A program made the position numbers and the translations under genes. DNA of 64,000 bases from a virus: positions 19,367 through 83,366 of the IMG/VR virus record IMGVR_UViG_3300042445_001604; one strand, written 5' to 3'. Of the stretch, positions 1 to 9,109 are shown one piece after another (position 1 is the stretch's first letter; each line of letters begins with the position of its first letter). The notes below the pieces were generated by a model, which did no database searches, was not told where the DNA came from, and saw nothing but the letters and a program-made list of their open reading frames with translations.

Positions 1-1721
1 AGAATTCGACCCATTTGCCCAAAAAACTCTAGCATCGGCTTGACGTTCTCATTGACCGCTGCAAAGTAGTCTTTGAGGCCAGAACCGTTGACCCCGTCAC
101 GCAAATCATTGGCTGCACGGAGGCCGTCCGTGAGCCAGACAACCATCTCTCGGCCCGGAGAACCGTCCCCAAGGTTGGCTCCAATAATCTGACCAATTAG
201 TCGGAATACTTCACCAAAGTACGCACCAAATTCGGCAGCAGCGTCTCCAGCAGTTTGGAAAAACTGAGCGAGACTTCCATCCTTGTCTAGGTCTTTGAGA
301 TAGTTGTTGAAGTTCTCAAAACCCTCCACAATCCAGTTGACAAATCGCTCCGCAACAGGAGCAGCCGCGTTCATTAGGCGGATAAAAATTTGCGTCAAAA
401 GACCAAATGCTTCAGCCAATGGCCCAAGAAGTCTTGCTGAGTTTTCAAAGAATATACTAATAAGTTCTATTCCTTCAGCAGACGCCAAGAAATCAGCAAC
501 TCGCACTGCAGCAACTCCCAAGGCACCGCCAATTTTTGCCAGACCGTCTCCAATAGTTGGCAAGACCTTTGTAGCAAAAGTATTAATGGCACCGCTCAGT
601 AGGGGCAAGAATGCAGCAGCCACCTGCTCTTGTACTGCCTCAAATAGTGGCTTAAGTTTGAAGACTTCTTTAACAAACTCTTTTTGAGACTTAGTGAGAC
701 CCTCAAATGGGTCAGCCCCGCCCCCTGCTGTAGCGCTCTTGCGAGCCTCAGCAAGTGCTCGCTCTGCCTCGAGTTGTGCGCGGAGCCCATCACGGACTGT
801 GCGGGCAAGGTCTGCTTCTGCTTCAGCCAATTCACGGCGAGCATCGATGACATCTTGAGTTCCCTCGACGCCACTCTCTACGTACCGCTCTTGCTCGGCA
901 GCAATGTCTGCGTTGGCATCTAGCGCCTGACGATACTGCAGTTCTGCTTGGGCGAACGCAAGTTCTGCCTCACGGCGGATACGCGAGTTTGGCGGGAGGT
1001 CCTGCACGCGGGCGAGTTCTTCTCTAGCCCGTTCAAGGTCAAGCGCTGCGCCACGCTCAGCGAGGGCTGCACGCTCGGCTTCAAAACCTAGTTGCTGGAG
1101 TTCTTCTCGACCAGCCTCGAGTGCGTCATTTAGATTGAGTTGTGCGTCGGTAATTCGGTTGTTAGCATTGATAATTGATTCATTGTTTTGCTCGATGACC
1201 TGCGCAAGACGTTCCTGTGCTCGGCGGATTGCGTCAGTTGCCTTGGCAGCGCCACCACCACCCTTGCCCATTGCGCCAAGGGCCTGCATTACCCCACCTA
1301 GGGCAATCTTGGCAGACAGCATTGCCAGTCCCATTGCACTCAGTACGTTACCAAGAACAATCAGAGACGAACCAGCAGCACCAGCAGCGCCCACAATAGA
1401 CACCAGAGACCCGATGAAGGCAGAGATTGCCCCCACTAGACCAGAAATCATTGGACCCAAAACAAAACCTGTCTTGGTCAGTTTCTGCCACGTCTCCCGA
1501 GCACGTTCCGCTTCAGGATACATTTTTCTAAGACCGTCAGCCAATTTACCGACAGAGTTGTTGGCACCAGACTTGTTGAATCCCTGAGAGAACCTCTCTC
1601 CCAGATTCTTACCAGCCCGGCTCCCGATAGCATCAAGTCCGCCGAATCCGTCGCTAATATCCTTACGCACTTTATTTGTTATAGCACGTACTATAATGCT
1701 GGCTTCGCCTACAACAGCCAC
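1..1721 (-). CDS. Tape measure protein, N-terminal part (cut by window edge)
   Basis: N-terminal 573 residues of a tail tape measure protein, which sets tail length and is ejected through the tail. Visible are an amphipathic start, a Gly/Ala-rich hydrophobic stretch near residues 70-130, a long Glu/Ala/Arg coiled coil (about 145-280) and then further hydrophobic segments, the usual tape measure layout. I chose the GTG at 1721 because AGAAGG lies about ten bases upstream and the reading frame starts just after the stop of the tail chaperone ORF. The gene order (chaperones, then tape measure) supports the call. The C-terminus lies beyond base 1. Confidence 0.9.
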   Translation of the reverse strand, partial: MAVVGEASIIVRAITNKVRKDISDGFGGLDAIGSRAGKNLGERFSQGFNKSGANNSVGKLADGLRKMYPEAERARETWQKLTKTGFVLGPMISGLVGAISAFIGSLVSIVGAAGAAGSSLIVLGNVLSAMGLAMLSAKIALGGVMQALGAMGKGGGGAAKATDAIRRAQERLAQVIEQNNESIINANNRITDAQLNLNDALEAGREELQQLGFEAERAALAERGAALDLERAREELARVQDLPPNSRIRREAELAFAQAELQYRQALDANADIAAEQERYVESGVEGTQDVIDARRELAEAEADLARTVRDGLRAQLEAERALAEARKSATAGGGADPFEGLTKSQKEFVKEVFKLKPLFEAVQEQVAAAFLPLLSGAINTFATKVLPTIGDGLAKIGGALGVAAVRVADFLASAEGIELISIFFENSARLLGPLAEAFGLLTQIFIRLMNAAAPVAERFVNWIVEGFENFNNYLKDLDKDGSLAQFFQTAGDAAAEFGAYFGEVFRLIGQIIGANLGDGSPGREMVVWLTDGLRAANDLRDGVNGSGLKDYFAAVNENVKPMLEFFGQMGRI

Positions 1722-1734
1722 GACAACTACCCTT

Positions 1735-2199
1735 CTATCCTAGGGGTGCGTCAAGAACCCCGCCAAAGGGTTTAGGACTGCTTGGGTCGAAGTCGGTCGG
1801 GGGAACGTAGCCCTTTGTGGGAGGCTTGAGCGGGTCAACAGGAGTTAGGTCTTCGAACGGCTCATCCAGTGAGTCTGCTCCAGAGATGCCACCAGAGTAT
1901 GAACCACTGGCACCAGAACTTTGTGCTACTCGAAAATACCTGTACGAACGACCGTACATGTCGGAGTACATCTTTTTTCGGAATCCTTCGCGCGTCTGAA
2001 GATGCTCTTGGCTCACGAAAACAGAGTCTTCTTCGAAGATGTAGTGGATAACGTCTAGCATATCGCTGTACTCCATCTCCTTCAAATTTAGTCCGTGTAT
2101 GAGGGCTTTACCGTTGACGTAAGGCCAGAGGTCAATTGCCCAAGTTAAGAGGCCTCTGGCTGCTGTTCCGGGCGTGACGAATACTCTCCCATGAGCCAC
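1735..2199 (-). CDS. Tail assembly chaperone, frameshift-product ORF
   Basis: ORF in the -1 frame relative to the 113-residue chaperone that it overlaps by about 55 bases. It lies directly upstream of the tape measure, where phage lambda G/GT-type chaperones sit. The first Met (2199) has no clear ribosome site, so this part is probably made as a C-terminal extension by -1 frameshifting. The C-terminal third is rich in Pro, Gly and Ser. A CCCGGAA heptamer in the overlap is a possible but non-canonical slip site. Confidence 0.7.
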   Translation of the reverse strand: MAHGRVFVTPGTAARGLLTWAIDLWPYVNGKALIHGLNLKEMEYSDMLDVIHYIFEEDSVFVSQEHLQTREGFRKKMYSDMYGRSYRYFRVAQSSGASGSYSGGISGADSLDEPFEDLTPVDPLKPPTKGYVPPTDFDPSSPKPFGGVLDAPLG

Positions 2200-2486
2200 C
2201 CAACAATTTCGCTGAGGGTCTCGACTGTGACGACGCGGTCAGGGTCATTTGTTAGTTCTTCGAATCGGTCAAAACTTTCCTTTACAAGGACGTTCTGAAA
2301 GAACTCGTTAATCATCTTTGCAGCAGCAGCAGGGTCATCGCTTGATGCGTCAACAGCCATGTTGAGCATTGCCTTGCCTTGAAGTTGAGGACGGCACTGA
2401 AACTCTTCTCCGTGAATACGGAACGCAATCGGCTCATCGCTGTTGAGTCCAGTTCCCTTGCCAAAATCTTTAAATCGAGCGACCAT
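2145..2486 (-). CDS. Tail assembly chaperone
   Basis: 113-residue protein, acidic towards the C-terminus, directly before the frameshift ORF and tape measure. Position, size and overlap fit the first chaperone (G-like), which coats the tape measure during tail assembly. ATG at 2486 follows an AAGGAGACAAAAC leader. Confidence 0.75.
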   Translation of the reverse strand: MVARFKDFGKGTGLNSDEPIAFRIHGEEFQCRPQLQGKAMLNMAVDASSDDPAAAAKMINEFFQNVLVKESFDRFEELTNDPDRVVTVETLSEIVGWLMGEYSSRPEQQPEAS

Positions 2487-2559
2487 TGTTTTGTCTCCTT
2501 GTTGTATTCGTTAAATGTGACTTACGTCTTGTATACATTCTACCCCATAAAGCATTCAA

Positions 2560-2964
2560 CTATCCCCTAAAGTGGATGAGTTGAGCACTAAGATACGGGT
2601 TAGGTTTTGTTCCTGGGTGCATCACAGAGTTTCTAAAAATAACAACTCCGCGTTGCTGGAAGCGAAGGGCCTTACCTTCGTTTGGCACAATTATGTGGGG
2701 CCGAGTTCCTTGATGATGCATGAGGGCGTGGGGGGCACTGGCTTTTAGACCAGCGTACTGACCAGTAGCATTTCTCAAGTGATACCAAGAAATACTTTTT
2801 TGTAGTCTACCCGTGCGGACACCAACCATCCGCCTAGCACCAGTAAGCGCTGGGATTCTTTTACTTTCTATGTGTCTCCACAGACCACCATTTGGCTTGT
2901 TAAGTTCTACCTCAACATTTCTTGCTATAGCGCTGGTATTTATGTTGAGCGACACGCTAAACAT
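2560..2964 (-). CDS. HK97 gp10-like tail completion protein
   Basis: 134 residues. The segment around residues 45-75 (VGVRTGRLQKSISW) and the C-terminal MHPGTKPNPYL are typical of HK97 gp10-family neck/tail completion proteins. The start overlaps the upstream stop (TAATG), so the two are translationally coupled. It sits between the tail terminator-like gene and the chaperones, as expected. Confidence 0.75.
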   Translation of the reverse strand: MFSVSLNINTSAIARNVEVELNKPNGGLWRHIESKRIPALTGARRMVGVRTGRLQKSISWYHLRNATGQYAGLKASAPHALMHHQGTRPHIIVPNEGKALRFQQRGVVIFRNSVMHPGTKPNPYLSAQLIHFRG

Positions 2965-3473
2965 TAGGGGACCGCCATTGTTATTTCAAGAGTTGATGTT
3001 TGGAATCCGCCCTCAGGGCCCTCAGCAGCGAGAGTGGCAATGACGCCAAGCCCGTAACCTGTCTCGTCCCAGACATCGAGGTCGTTGATGGACTGCATCA
3101 GAACCCAAGAATCGACAGCGGCGATTTCAGATGACGCCGAGATAGAATCTCCTGTCGGAGCGCGACCATTTACCCCAACTGTGGGGACCTCTCGTGAAAT
3201 AGAGATGCTTAGGGTCGCACTACGTGGGTTGTTGCATCGACGTGGCTCAGTTGCTTGGTCCCCAGGGGAGCCCAAGTACATCTGAAGAAAAGAAACAACA
3301 AGTTGCTCACAGTCAATTGCAGGCTGTCCAATCATCCAGTATTGACGCTTCGGGAGTGGCACACCGTATGATTCAAACACAGTAACGACTCGAGCGAGGA
3401 CGGCATCCAACATAACCTTCAGGTCAAGAGCGCCCTCGTCGATGTCATAGTCTCCGAGTTTGACGTAAGACAT
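2964..3473 (-). CDS. Probable tail terminator / neck protein
   Basis: 169 residues. The region containing QLVVSFLQMYLG and a later acidic beta-rich segment resembles small tail terminator proteins that cap the tail tube. No diagnostic motif is certain, and the call rests largely on its position between connector and gp10-like genes. Confidence 0.55.
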   Translation of the reverse strand: MSYVKLGDYDIDEGALDLKVMLDAVLARVVTVFESYGVPLPKRQYWMIGQPAIDCEQLVVSFLQMYLGSPGDQATEPRRCNNPRSATLSISISREVPTVGVNGRAPTGDSISASSEIAAVDSWVLMQSINDLDVWDETGYGLGVIATLAAEGPEGGFQTSTLEITMAVP

Positions 3474-3475
3474 TA

Positions 3476-3634
3476 TTACGCCTCGTCTGCTACCTCAACC
3501 TCGGCCTCAACGACCTCGGCTACGGGTTCAAAAAATCGCGGAGCAACCTTCTCAGGTGCAAACCTTTGGGGTGCAACAGGAGTGGCGGGTTTTGCGTTGG
3601 GCATGTCACCAGAGGTGAAGTTTGTCATAGCCAT
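3476..3634 (-). CDS. Small structural-region protein, 52 aa
   Basis: Short ORF between the connector and the tail terminator-like gene. The N-terminal half is Pro/Ala rich. The C-terminal half is acidic (repeated EV, EVEV). A TTAGGA site lies eight bases before ATG 3634. The stop is separated from the next ATG by only two bases. Function not recognised; possibly a minor head or assembly factor. Confidence 0.6.
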   Translation of the reverse strand: MAMTNFTSGDMPNAKPATPVAPQRFAPEKVAPRFFEPVAEVVEAEVEVADEA

Positions 3635-3648
3635 GTGTTTTTCCTAAC

Positions 3649-4713
3649 TTATGAAAGTGAAATCTGGAGGTTTCCAGAAGCCAATGATACTAGTGTACCG
3701 TTCTTCTCTGCATACAAGTCCCATACGCCTGGGTCTACTGCACGCAAGACGTTATAGGCGTCTACGTAGTTGATAGTCACCCCAATTGTCTGAGCACCAG
3801 TGTTGAGAACCACCTGAGAAGAGGGGATATTCGCTGAAACAGTTTCACTCCAGTTATAGACAGTGACGCTCAGGGTCCAACCCGCTTCAGAGAGCAGAAA
3901 TGCCCCACCGACGCTTGCAAGCGGGAGTGTGACAGAGTCAGAACCACCTGCAGGAATCTCGAGGTCGAGCGATGACGTGGCGAATTTTAAGGGCTTCGGA
4001 TTGTACCGACGACCCCTTGGAACGTCTACAGAGAAGACTCGTGACCGCTGAGAGGCCTTTGCGGGGTTGGCAGTCTTGAGGAACAAATCGACCTCGTAGA
4101 CACCAGTTTTGATGTCATCAATGAAGTCTTGGGAATCCAAGAGGGTGTACGAAACTCCCTGACGAGAGATTGATGTAACGCGTCGGGGCAGAGCACAATC
4201 CTCATCGCCAGCCCAGAGTTTCGCGAACTCACGAGCCAACGTCCGCGCAGCCATACGACCAGCAACGGGCGGGGGAGTTCCGTACGAGTATGTAATTTCT
4301 ACGTTGTAAGGGTTCCACAGCGTTGCGTTGTAGAACTGAATCGTAGAGTTGTCAACAAGGACATAGTCACTGGGAGAAATAACGGTTCCGTTGTCGAGAC
4401 GAACAGTGTGAATTTCCGTCACAGGGCGGGCACGAAGTCGAATACGCGCCTCAGGCGACGTCCACTCCTGTGCGTAAAGCATGACATTTCGAACCTCGCC
4501 CTTGTACAGCGTGGCAATGTTGGTCTTAGTCGAAAGGCCTGGAAGAGTTCCAATAGTGTTTCGGATGTAGCGTTCAGTAGTCGTCCCAGTACCAAAGTAC
4601 TTACGACCAGACATTGCCCACAACAGGTACGACGCAACTCGGCATGCCTCTTCGGCATACTCAGAGTTAGACATGTCGCCAAGTTCACTTGGCTGAACCC
4701 ATAATGCGGTCAT
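3649..4713 (-). CDS. Head-tail connector with C-terminal beta domain
   Basis: 354 residues. Residues 1-200 look like a head-tail adaptor of the gp6/gp15 kind: helical start, a beta segment with RPVTEIHTVRLDNG, and a helical end MAARTLAREFAKLWAGD. Residues 240-354 form a separate beta-rich region with repeated Thr/Ser/Val strands, probably an Ig-like surface domain. It lies between the major tail protein and the tail completion genes. The start has AGGATGTAGC upstream. Adaptor role is inferred from position and fold-like pattern. Confidence 0.65.
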   Translation of the reverse strand: MTALWVQPSELGDMSNSEYAEEACRVASYLLWAMSGRKYFGTGTTTERYIRNTIGTLPGLSTKTNIATLYKGEVRNVMLYAQEWTSPEARIRLRARPVTEIHTVRLDNGTVISPSDYVLVDNSTIQFYNATLWNPYNVEITYSYGTPPPVAGRMAARTLAREFAKLWAGDEDCALPRRVTSISRQGVSYTLLDSQDFIDDIKTGVYEVDLFLKTANPAKASQRSRVFSVDVPRGRRYNPKPLKFATSSLDLEIPAGGSDSVTLPLASVGGAFLLSEAGWTLSVTVYNWSETVSANIPSSQVVLNTGAQTIGVTINYVDAYNVLRAVDPGVWDLYAEKNGTLVSLASGNLQISLS

Positions 4714-4738
4714 GCTACATCCTGTCTATAAAGTGAAC

Positions 4739-4776
4739 GGTGGTGCGCCCATGAGAAGTCCCACAGACGCACCACC
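4739..4776 (-). terminator. Strong hairpin after major tail protein gene
   Basis: Perfect nine-base arms (GGTGGTGCG / CGCACCACC) downstream of the major tail protein stop. No T-run follows, so it may protect the 3' end or attenuate rather than fully terminate. Confidence 0.55.
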
Positions 4777-4788
4777 TTGGAGGTCCGA

Positions 4789-5856
4789 TTAGGAGGTCGG
4801 GTCTTCCACGGAGTTGATGATGTAATCGATGGGGTTGTCAGCGTTGTACTCGAGGTTACCGGGTACGTTGAAGTCATCGTTGAGGTTGACATCGTCCGCG
4901 TCAGGCAATGCGAGCGTTGCGACCTCGACGTACTGACGTGCAGCGGCAGCCAGACCAGAAGCAGGCGCGTTCGAGGAGATTATGCTTCCCGAACGAGCGA
5001 AACTGAAGGTGTCGGTGGTTACCTGAGTGATGGTCTGAACACCATTGAGGGCAGCGTTGCAACCAGAAACGGTAACAACCTGTCCAACCTTGAATCCGTG
5101 TGCAGCAGAGGTGAGCGTACCCAAAATCGCGGTTGCAGCCTCGTTAGAGACAGTTTTCGTCGAAGCATCGTACCACTGGTAGAAGCCCTTGACTCCAGTA
5201 GGTGCCCAGTCCGAACGAGCGTACGAATAGGGGCGCTCTGAAGCAACAGGGAATTCCCAGCGTCCGTCGAGTCCGTCTCCGAACAACGAGTTTCCGAGTC
5301 CGTAGCCTTCGAAGGTGTTGGCGAGCATGCCGTTTTCGATAACACGGTCACCCGACTGACGCATCTTGACGTACGGGAAGACCCAGTGGAAGTAGGGGTT
5401 GTCCTCGTCCTTCTTGCCACCCTTGATGGCGAACGACCAAGCCTCAATGGCAACACCGTTACCAGCAGGGTCGTCTCCAACGCCGGGCGAAGCCCAACCA
5501 ATCGAGAGGGTCGAAGCAGCCGAGTTGGCAAGCGACGAACCGTAGTTCTTGCGGAGCAAGAGACCACCCGAGAGAAGGTTGGTGAGTTCGGGGTCGGGCT
5601 CACAGATGGCGAGTTCCATCGTGATTCGCTTGAGTGTGTCAGGGGCCTTGTAAGAAACACAGATGGCTCCATTAGCGCTCTTTTCCGTCATCTCGTCGCC
5701 CTCTTCATATTCGGGGGTAAACGAGAGACGCATGAATGCCGAGGTGACATACGAGTCACCAGGGTTGTTCAGCAGTGCACCAGTCGAGTCAAGGCGGGTA
5801 ACGCGAATTGACACACCCTGAATGCTGGCTGCATATTCCTGAGTTGCAGTAGCCAT
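4789..5856 (-). CDS. Major tail protein (tube)
   Basis: 355 residues. The N-terminal 200 residues have the strand-rich pattern of siphovirus tube proteins, with RLSFTPEYEEGDEMTEKSANG early and PYVKMRQSGDRVIENGMLA near residue 165. Residues 240-300 hold an extra small beta domain with the signature SAAHGFKVGQVVTVSGC, also found inside the neighbouring 365-residue capsid-type protein. A terminator-like hairpin follows the gene, consistent with a high-abundance product. Confidence 0.85.
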   Translation of the reverse strand: MATATQEYAASIQGVSIRVTRLDSTGALLNNPGDSYVTSAFMRLSFTPEYEEGDEMTEKSANGAICVSYKAPDTLKRITMELAICEPDPELTNLLSGGLLLRKNYGSSLANSAASTLSIGWASPGVGDDPAGNGVAIEAWSFAIKGGKKDEDNPYFHWVFPYVKMRQSGDRVIENGMLANTFEGYGLGNSLFGDGLDGRWEFPVASERPYSYARSDWAPTGVKGFYQWYDASTKTVSNEAATAILGTLTSAAHGFKVGQVVTVSGCNAALNGVQTITQVTTDTFSFARSGSIISSNAPASGLAAAARQYVEVATLALPDADDVNLNDDFNVPGNLEYNADNPIDYIINSVEDPTS

Positions 5857-5882
5857 TTAGACTATCTCCTTAGTTGTTGTGG

Positions 5883-6980
5883 TTATGCCGTCAGGTCTAC
5901 CCGGACAGCGAGGTGTATTGAGGTGTCAAAGTAAACCGCTGCGGGGCGGATTGCCTTTAGTCTCATGTCATTCTGGTTACCTGCCACGTCATAAGCCTGT
6001 GACAAGTTATCGTTGACGACATCAACATCACCAAGATAAGTCTTGACAGTGCCAGTGGCGTACATCCATTTGCTGTCGTCATCGCCCATCATCTGGATAA
6101 ATCCAGTGACCGACTCTGACGAAGCGTTAGTGAGACCCGAAATTGTGATGGTTACCGTGTCGGCGTCGATTCTGGTTACAACAGAAGTTCCGACAAGGTC
6201 ATCCTCAGAAATGTTTGCCCCAGTAACACTAAACTTCACTACATCACCGTTGACAAGTCCGTGAGCACTCGCGGTGTTGATTGTGAGGGTGTTGCCACCT
6301 GTGATAGCAGCCGTGGAGGTGGCAATGCGCGGTCCATCTCCCGAGTATCCACTACCAACAATGACAGGAGTTCCGCCCATTGTCTGGAGGTGGTCCTTGT
6401 CTTTGTTGTGGAACAGCATGTTTGAGTTGCTCGACAAGAGTGCCATGACGTCGCGCGTCATGTGGATGATTCCCTGCTCTCCACCGTGTGAAGTAGTTGC
6501 AATCGTGTGCTCTAGAAGTGCCAGTGCCCGCTTTGGCGAAAGCGCTGTACCTGAGTTGAGAACCGAAGCAGTGGAGCCGATAAGTGCTTTGTTGTCCTCA
6601 GACTGAGCGATACGAACATCGCCGTTCCACAACTCGCGCTCCATTGCTTTTTGAGTAACGCCCTCTAATTGACGCTTGAGACGAGCAATTCGGTCAAGTC
6701 CTAAAAATCCAAGTCCAGAGCGAACTTCGTCGATTTCGATGAAGAACGGCTTGATTTCGTCGTAATAGTTGACAGTGGCATTGTTTACAAGAACATAACT
6801 ATTGGTGTCTGTGTCGTCCCAGTTAGTGAGGGTGTCAACAGTTGTTTCATATTCCTGAGAAAATCCTCTAATCCAGCGGTCTTCGTCAGCCGAGTTTTCG
6901 GGCTTGACGACAGCAAGCAAACCAAAAGCGGAGGGCACGATAGCGGGTGCCTCTACAACGCCATTATTTGGGAAAGCCAT
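5883..6980 (-). CDS. Capsid-type structural protein (second HK97-like candidate)
   Basis: 365 residues. Features resembling HK97-fold capsid proteins are an N-terminal arm, a helix with RLKRQLEGVTQKAMERELWNG, an IHMTRDVMALL segment, GGTPVIVGSGY, and a C-terminal strand region ending SIHLAVRVDLTA. Residues 219-295 are an inserted beta domain with SAHGLVNGDVVKF, like that in the major tail protein. It sits immediately downstream of the major capsid gene. It could be a second capsid protein, a vertex protein or a head-completion protein. Confidence 0.6.
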   Translation of the reverse strand: MAFPNNGVVEAPAIVPSAFGLLAVVKPENSADEDRWIRGFSQEYETTVDTLTNWDDTDTNSYVLVNNATVNYYDEIKPFFIEIDEVRSGLGFLGLDRIARLKRQLEGVTQKAMERELWNGDVRIAQSEDNKALIGSTASVLNSGTALSPKRALALLEHTIATTSHGGEQGIIHMTRDVMALLSSNSNMLFHNKDKDHLQTMGGTPVIVGSGYSGDGPRIATSTAAITGGNTLTINTASAHGLVNGDVVKFSVTGANISEDDLVGTSVVTRIDADTVTITISGLTNASSESVTGFIQMMGDDDSKWMYATGTVKTYLGDVDVVNDNLSQAYDVAGNQNDMRLKAIRPAAVYFDTSIHLAVRVDLTA

Positions 6981-7018
6981 GTGATGAATCCTTAAAGTTT
7001 AGGTTTTGTCCTGTAGCA

Positions 7019-7044
7019 GGGGTGACCTCCGAAGAGGCCACCCC
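7019..7044 (-). terminator. Hairpin after major capsid gene
   Basis: Eleven-base arms with one mismatch and a TTCG tetraloop when read on the minus strand, just downstream of the capsid stop. There is no T-run. It probably protects the capsid mRNA 3' end or partially terminates. Confidence 0.6.
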
Positions 7045-7067
7045 CGCTGACGAGGGTTATCGAACTA

Positions 7068-8987
7068 TTAGAGTTCGATGGTTGCTGCTGCGGTTCCACC
7101 AGTGGTGTCGCGGAGGGCTGCTGCCGCACCGTTGACGCTGATGGTCGAGGTGATGGCGAGAGACTCGACACCAACCTTTGCGACGCCTTCGAAGGTTTCA
7201 ACGAACATCTTGTAGTCGTTGGTTCCGACGAGGGTCGAGTCGCGGATGATACCGAGGTCCAGCGTTCCACCGTCGAGGAACAAGAAGGTTCCTTCGGCGA
7301 ACAGGTACCACGTGAACGAGTTTGCGAACCCAGTGAGTGCTGCTGCACCCTGCGAGGCGTAAACACCGAGGTCGAGCGACGGAATCAGGTCGATGTTTGC
7401 CTGAGCGACGAAACCGTCGATTTCAGAGTTCGAGATTCCGAGGTTCGAGTCACCGGGCATGTTCAGGATGAGGTCAGCCGACATAGCGTCGTAAACCCAT
7501 GCAGGAACAATTGCCTTCAACTGAGTGTCAGCCGCGATGCGGTGACGCGAACGGTATCCTGCTGCTGCACGGCGCAACTGAACGAGGAAGTCGCGACCAA
7601 AACCGATGAGGTTGGTGGTCGTAACAGCCGTCGAAGCGGTTCCGATTGCGGAGGTGAGGTTCTGCTCAGCCTCACGTGCGTGCTGGATGAGTCCGAGTTC
7701 GTTGTGACGAGCAAGGAGTTCCGGGTACGCACGAGTGAACAGGTTACCGAACTGCATCTGGAGGGTCACAGCGTCAGTGTTAGCCGTGGTCTCCGTAGCA
7801 GCCGAAACCGTGAGGCTCGCCTTGGTGTCGCTTGACGGAGTGATGTCCGTCGCGTTGCTCCAGATTCCAACCGCGTTCGCGTAAGACGAAAGCACGGGCG
7901 GAACGACGAAGCGGATACCGCCACGGTCTGCCTGGAAACGGGGGAGAGCGTCACGCACGGGGCGGACGTTCGTACCGAGACCAAAGACGTCGTACTTCAC
8001 CTGGAAAGGCGTAGCGTGTCCACCCGATGCAACGAGTGCTTCGGCTCCGACGACGTTCTGAATCTTGGCGAGGTTGGCTTCGGCGTCTGTGGTCAGAACG
8101 CGGTCTTCCGGGTAAGACGTTGAGAACGATGCCACGATGTGCTGTTCTCCGTCTCCTCCATTAACGCGACGGAGGGTGTGGAGACGCTTCTCCATTGCCT
8201 CGGCTACGCCGTGGAGGTCTTTGATGGTGCTGCCAGCCGTGTAACCGGGGATGTCAGCGCCAGCCGTGATTGCCACGGATGCGAACGCAACTTCCTCGGC
8301 GACGGGACGACGGTCAGCGGGAGCCTCGAAGGCACCTTCTGCTGCGGCGGTCACTGTTGCCTCTTCCTGCGCCTCTTCGGACGCAATTTCTTGGGGGGTT
8401 TCTTGAATTGATGCTTCTGCTTCTGCAGGAGCGTCTTCGGCTTCTCCGTCTTCAGGGTCTGCTGAAGCGACAACAGCGTCATCCGCTGCCTCTACTTCTG
8501 CTTCTCCATCTTCGGGGTCACCAGAGTTTGATGCTTCGGCGAGTTCGTCAACTTCGACCGACGCTTCGGCTACTGCCTCTTCGTCAACCGATGCCTCGGA
8601 CTCGTCCTCTGCCTCAATGGAAGTCTCGTCGACCGAATACTTGGTCATCTCGTCTTCCTTTGCTTCGTCAGCCATCGGAGCCTTTTCGGCATCCTCGGCT
8701 TCCTCTGCTGGCACAACTTCTTCGCTAGGCATGTCTTCACCCTTGACGCGCATTGCAGCCTCGGCTGCTTGCTGGGTGAGTTCTACTGCCATCGTCTCAC
8801 GACGTGTCATTTCGCCACGAACCGTGTCGAGCATGTCTGCGAGTTCAGTCATGGCAGCAACATTGTCCGAAGTCTGCTCTTCCGATGCATACCTGTCGAA
8901 CTCAGCGACCATGTTGTCTGCCAGTTCGGTGATTGCTTCATCACCGAGTTCTGCCAGTTGGTCTAACTGTGATTTGATGCTGTCCAC
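7068..8987 (-). CDS. Major capsid protein with fused N-terminal scaffold/delta domain
   Basis: 639 residues. Residues 1-100 are helical, and about 100-215 are a very acidic Glu/Asp/Ala low-complexity tract, like a scaffolding domain fused in front of the shell domain. From about 225 onwards the HK97-type shell follows, with FGLGTNVRPVRDALPRF, YPELLARHNELGLIQ, the helix TSAIGTASTAVTTTNLIGFG, and a C-terminal strand set with TWYLFAEGTFLFLDGG. The protease in the 2216-residue neighbour presumably removes the N-terminal part. GTG start at 8987 with GGAGG six bases upstream. Confidence 0.9.
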   Translation of the reverse strand: MDSIKSQLDQLAELGDEAITELADNMVAEFDRYASEEQTSDNVAAMTELADMLDTVRGEMTRRETMAVELTQQAAEAAMRVKGEDMPSEEVVPAEEAEDAEKAPMADEAKEDEMTKYSVDETSIEAEDESEASVDEEAVAEASVEVDELAEASNSGDPEDGEAEVEAADDAVVASADPEDGEAEDAPAEAEASIQETPQEIASEEAQEEATVTAAAEGAFEAPADRRPVAEEVAFASVAITAGADIPGYTAGSTIKDLHGVAEAMEKRLHTLRRVNGGDGEQHIVASFSTSYPEDRVLTTDAEANLAKIQNVVGAEALVASGGHATPFQVKYDVFGLGTNVRPVRDALPRFQADRGGIRFVVPPVLSSYANAVGIWSNATDITPSSDTKASLTVSAATETTANTDAVTLQMQFGNLFTRAYPELLARHNELGLIQHAREAEQNLTSAIGTASTAVTTTNLIGFGRDFLVQLRRAAAGYRSRHRIAADTQLKAIVPAWVYDAMSADLILNMPGDSNLGISNSEIDGFVAQANIDLIPSLDLGVYASQGAAALTGFANSFTWYLFAEGTFLFLDGGTLDLGIIRDSTLVGTNDYKMFVETFEGVAKVGVESLAITSTISVNGAAAALRDTTGGTAAATIEL

Positions 8988-9109
8988 TGTACCTCCTCTA
9001 GGCCAGTTGGGGTATTGAATACCAATACCTTATGGATAGTCTGAGGTAAAGGGACTGGCACAAATAGATTATGCAAGGCACTCCACCCAGAGTCTATATT
9101 ACACTACTT

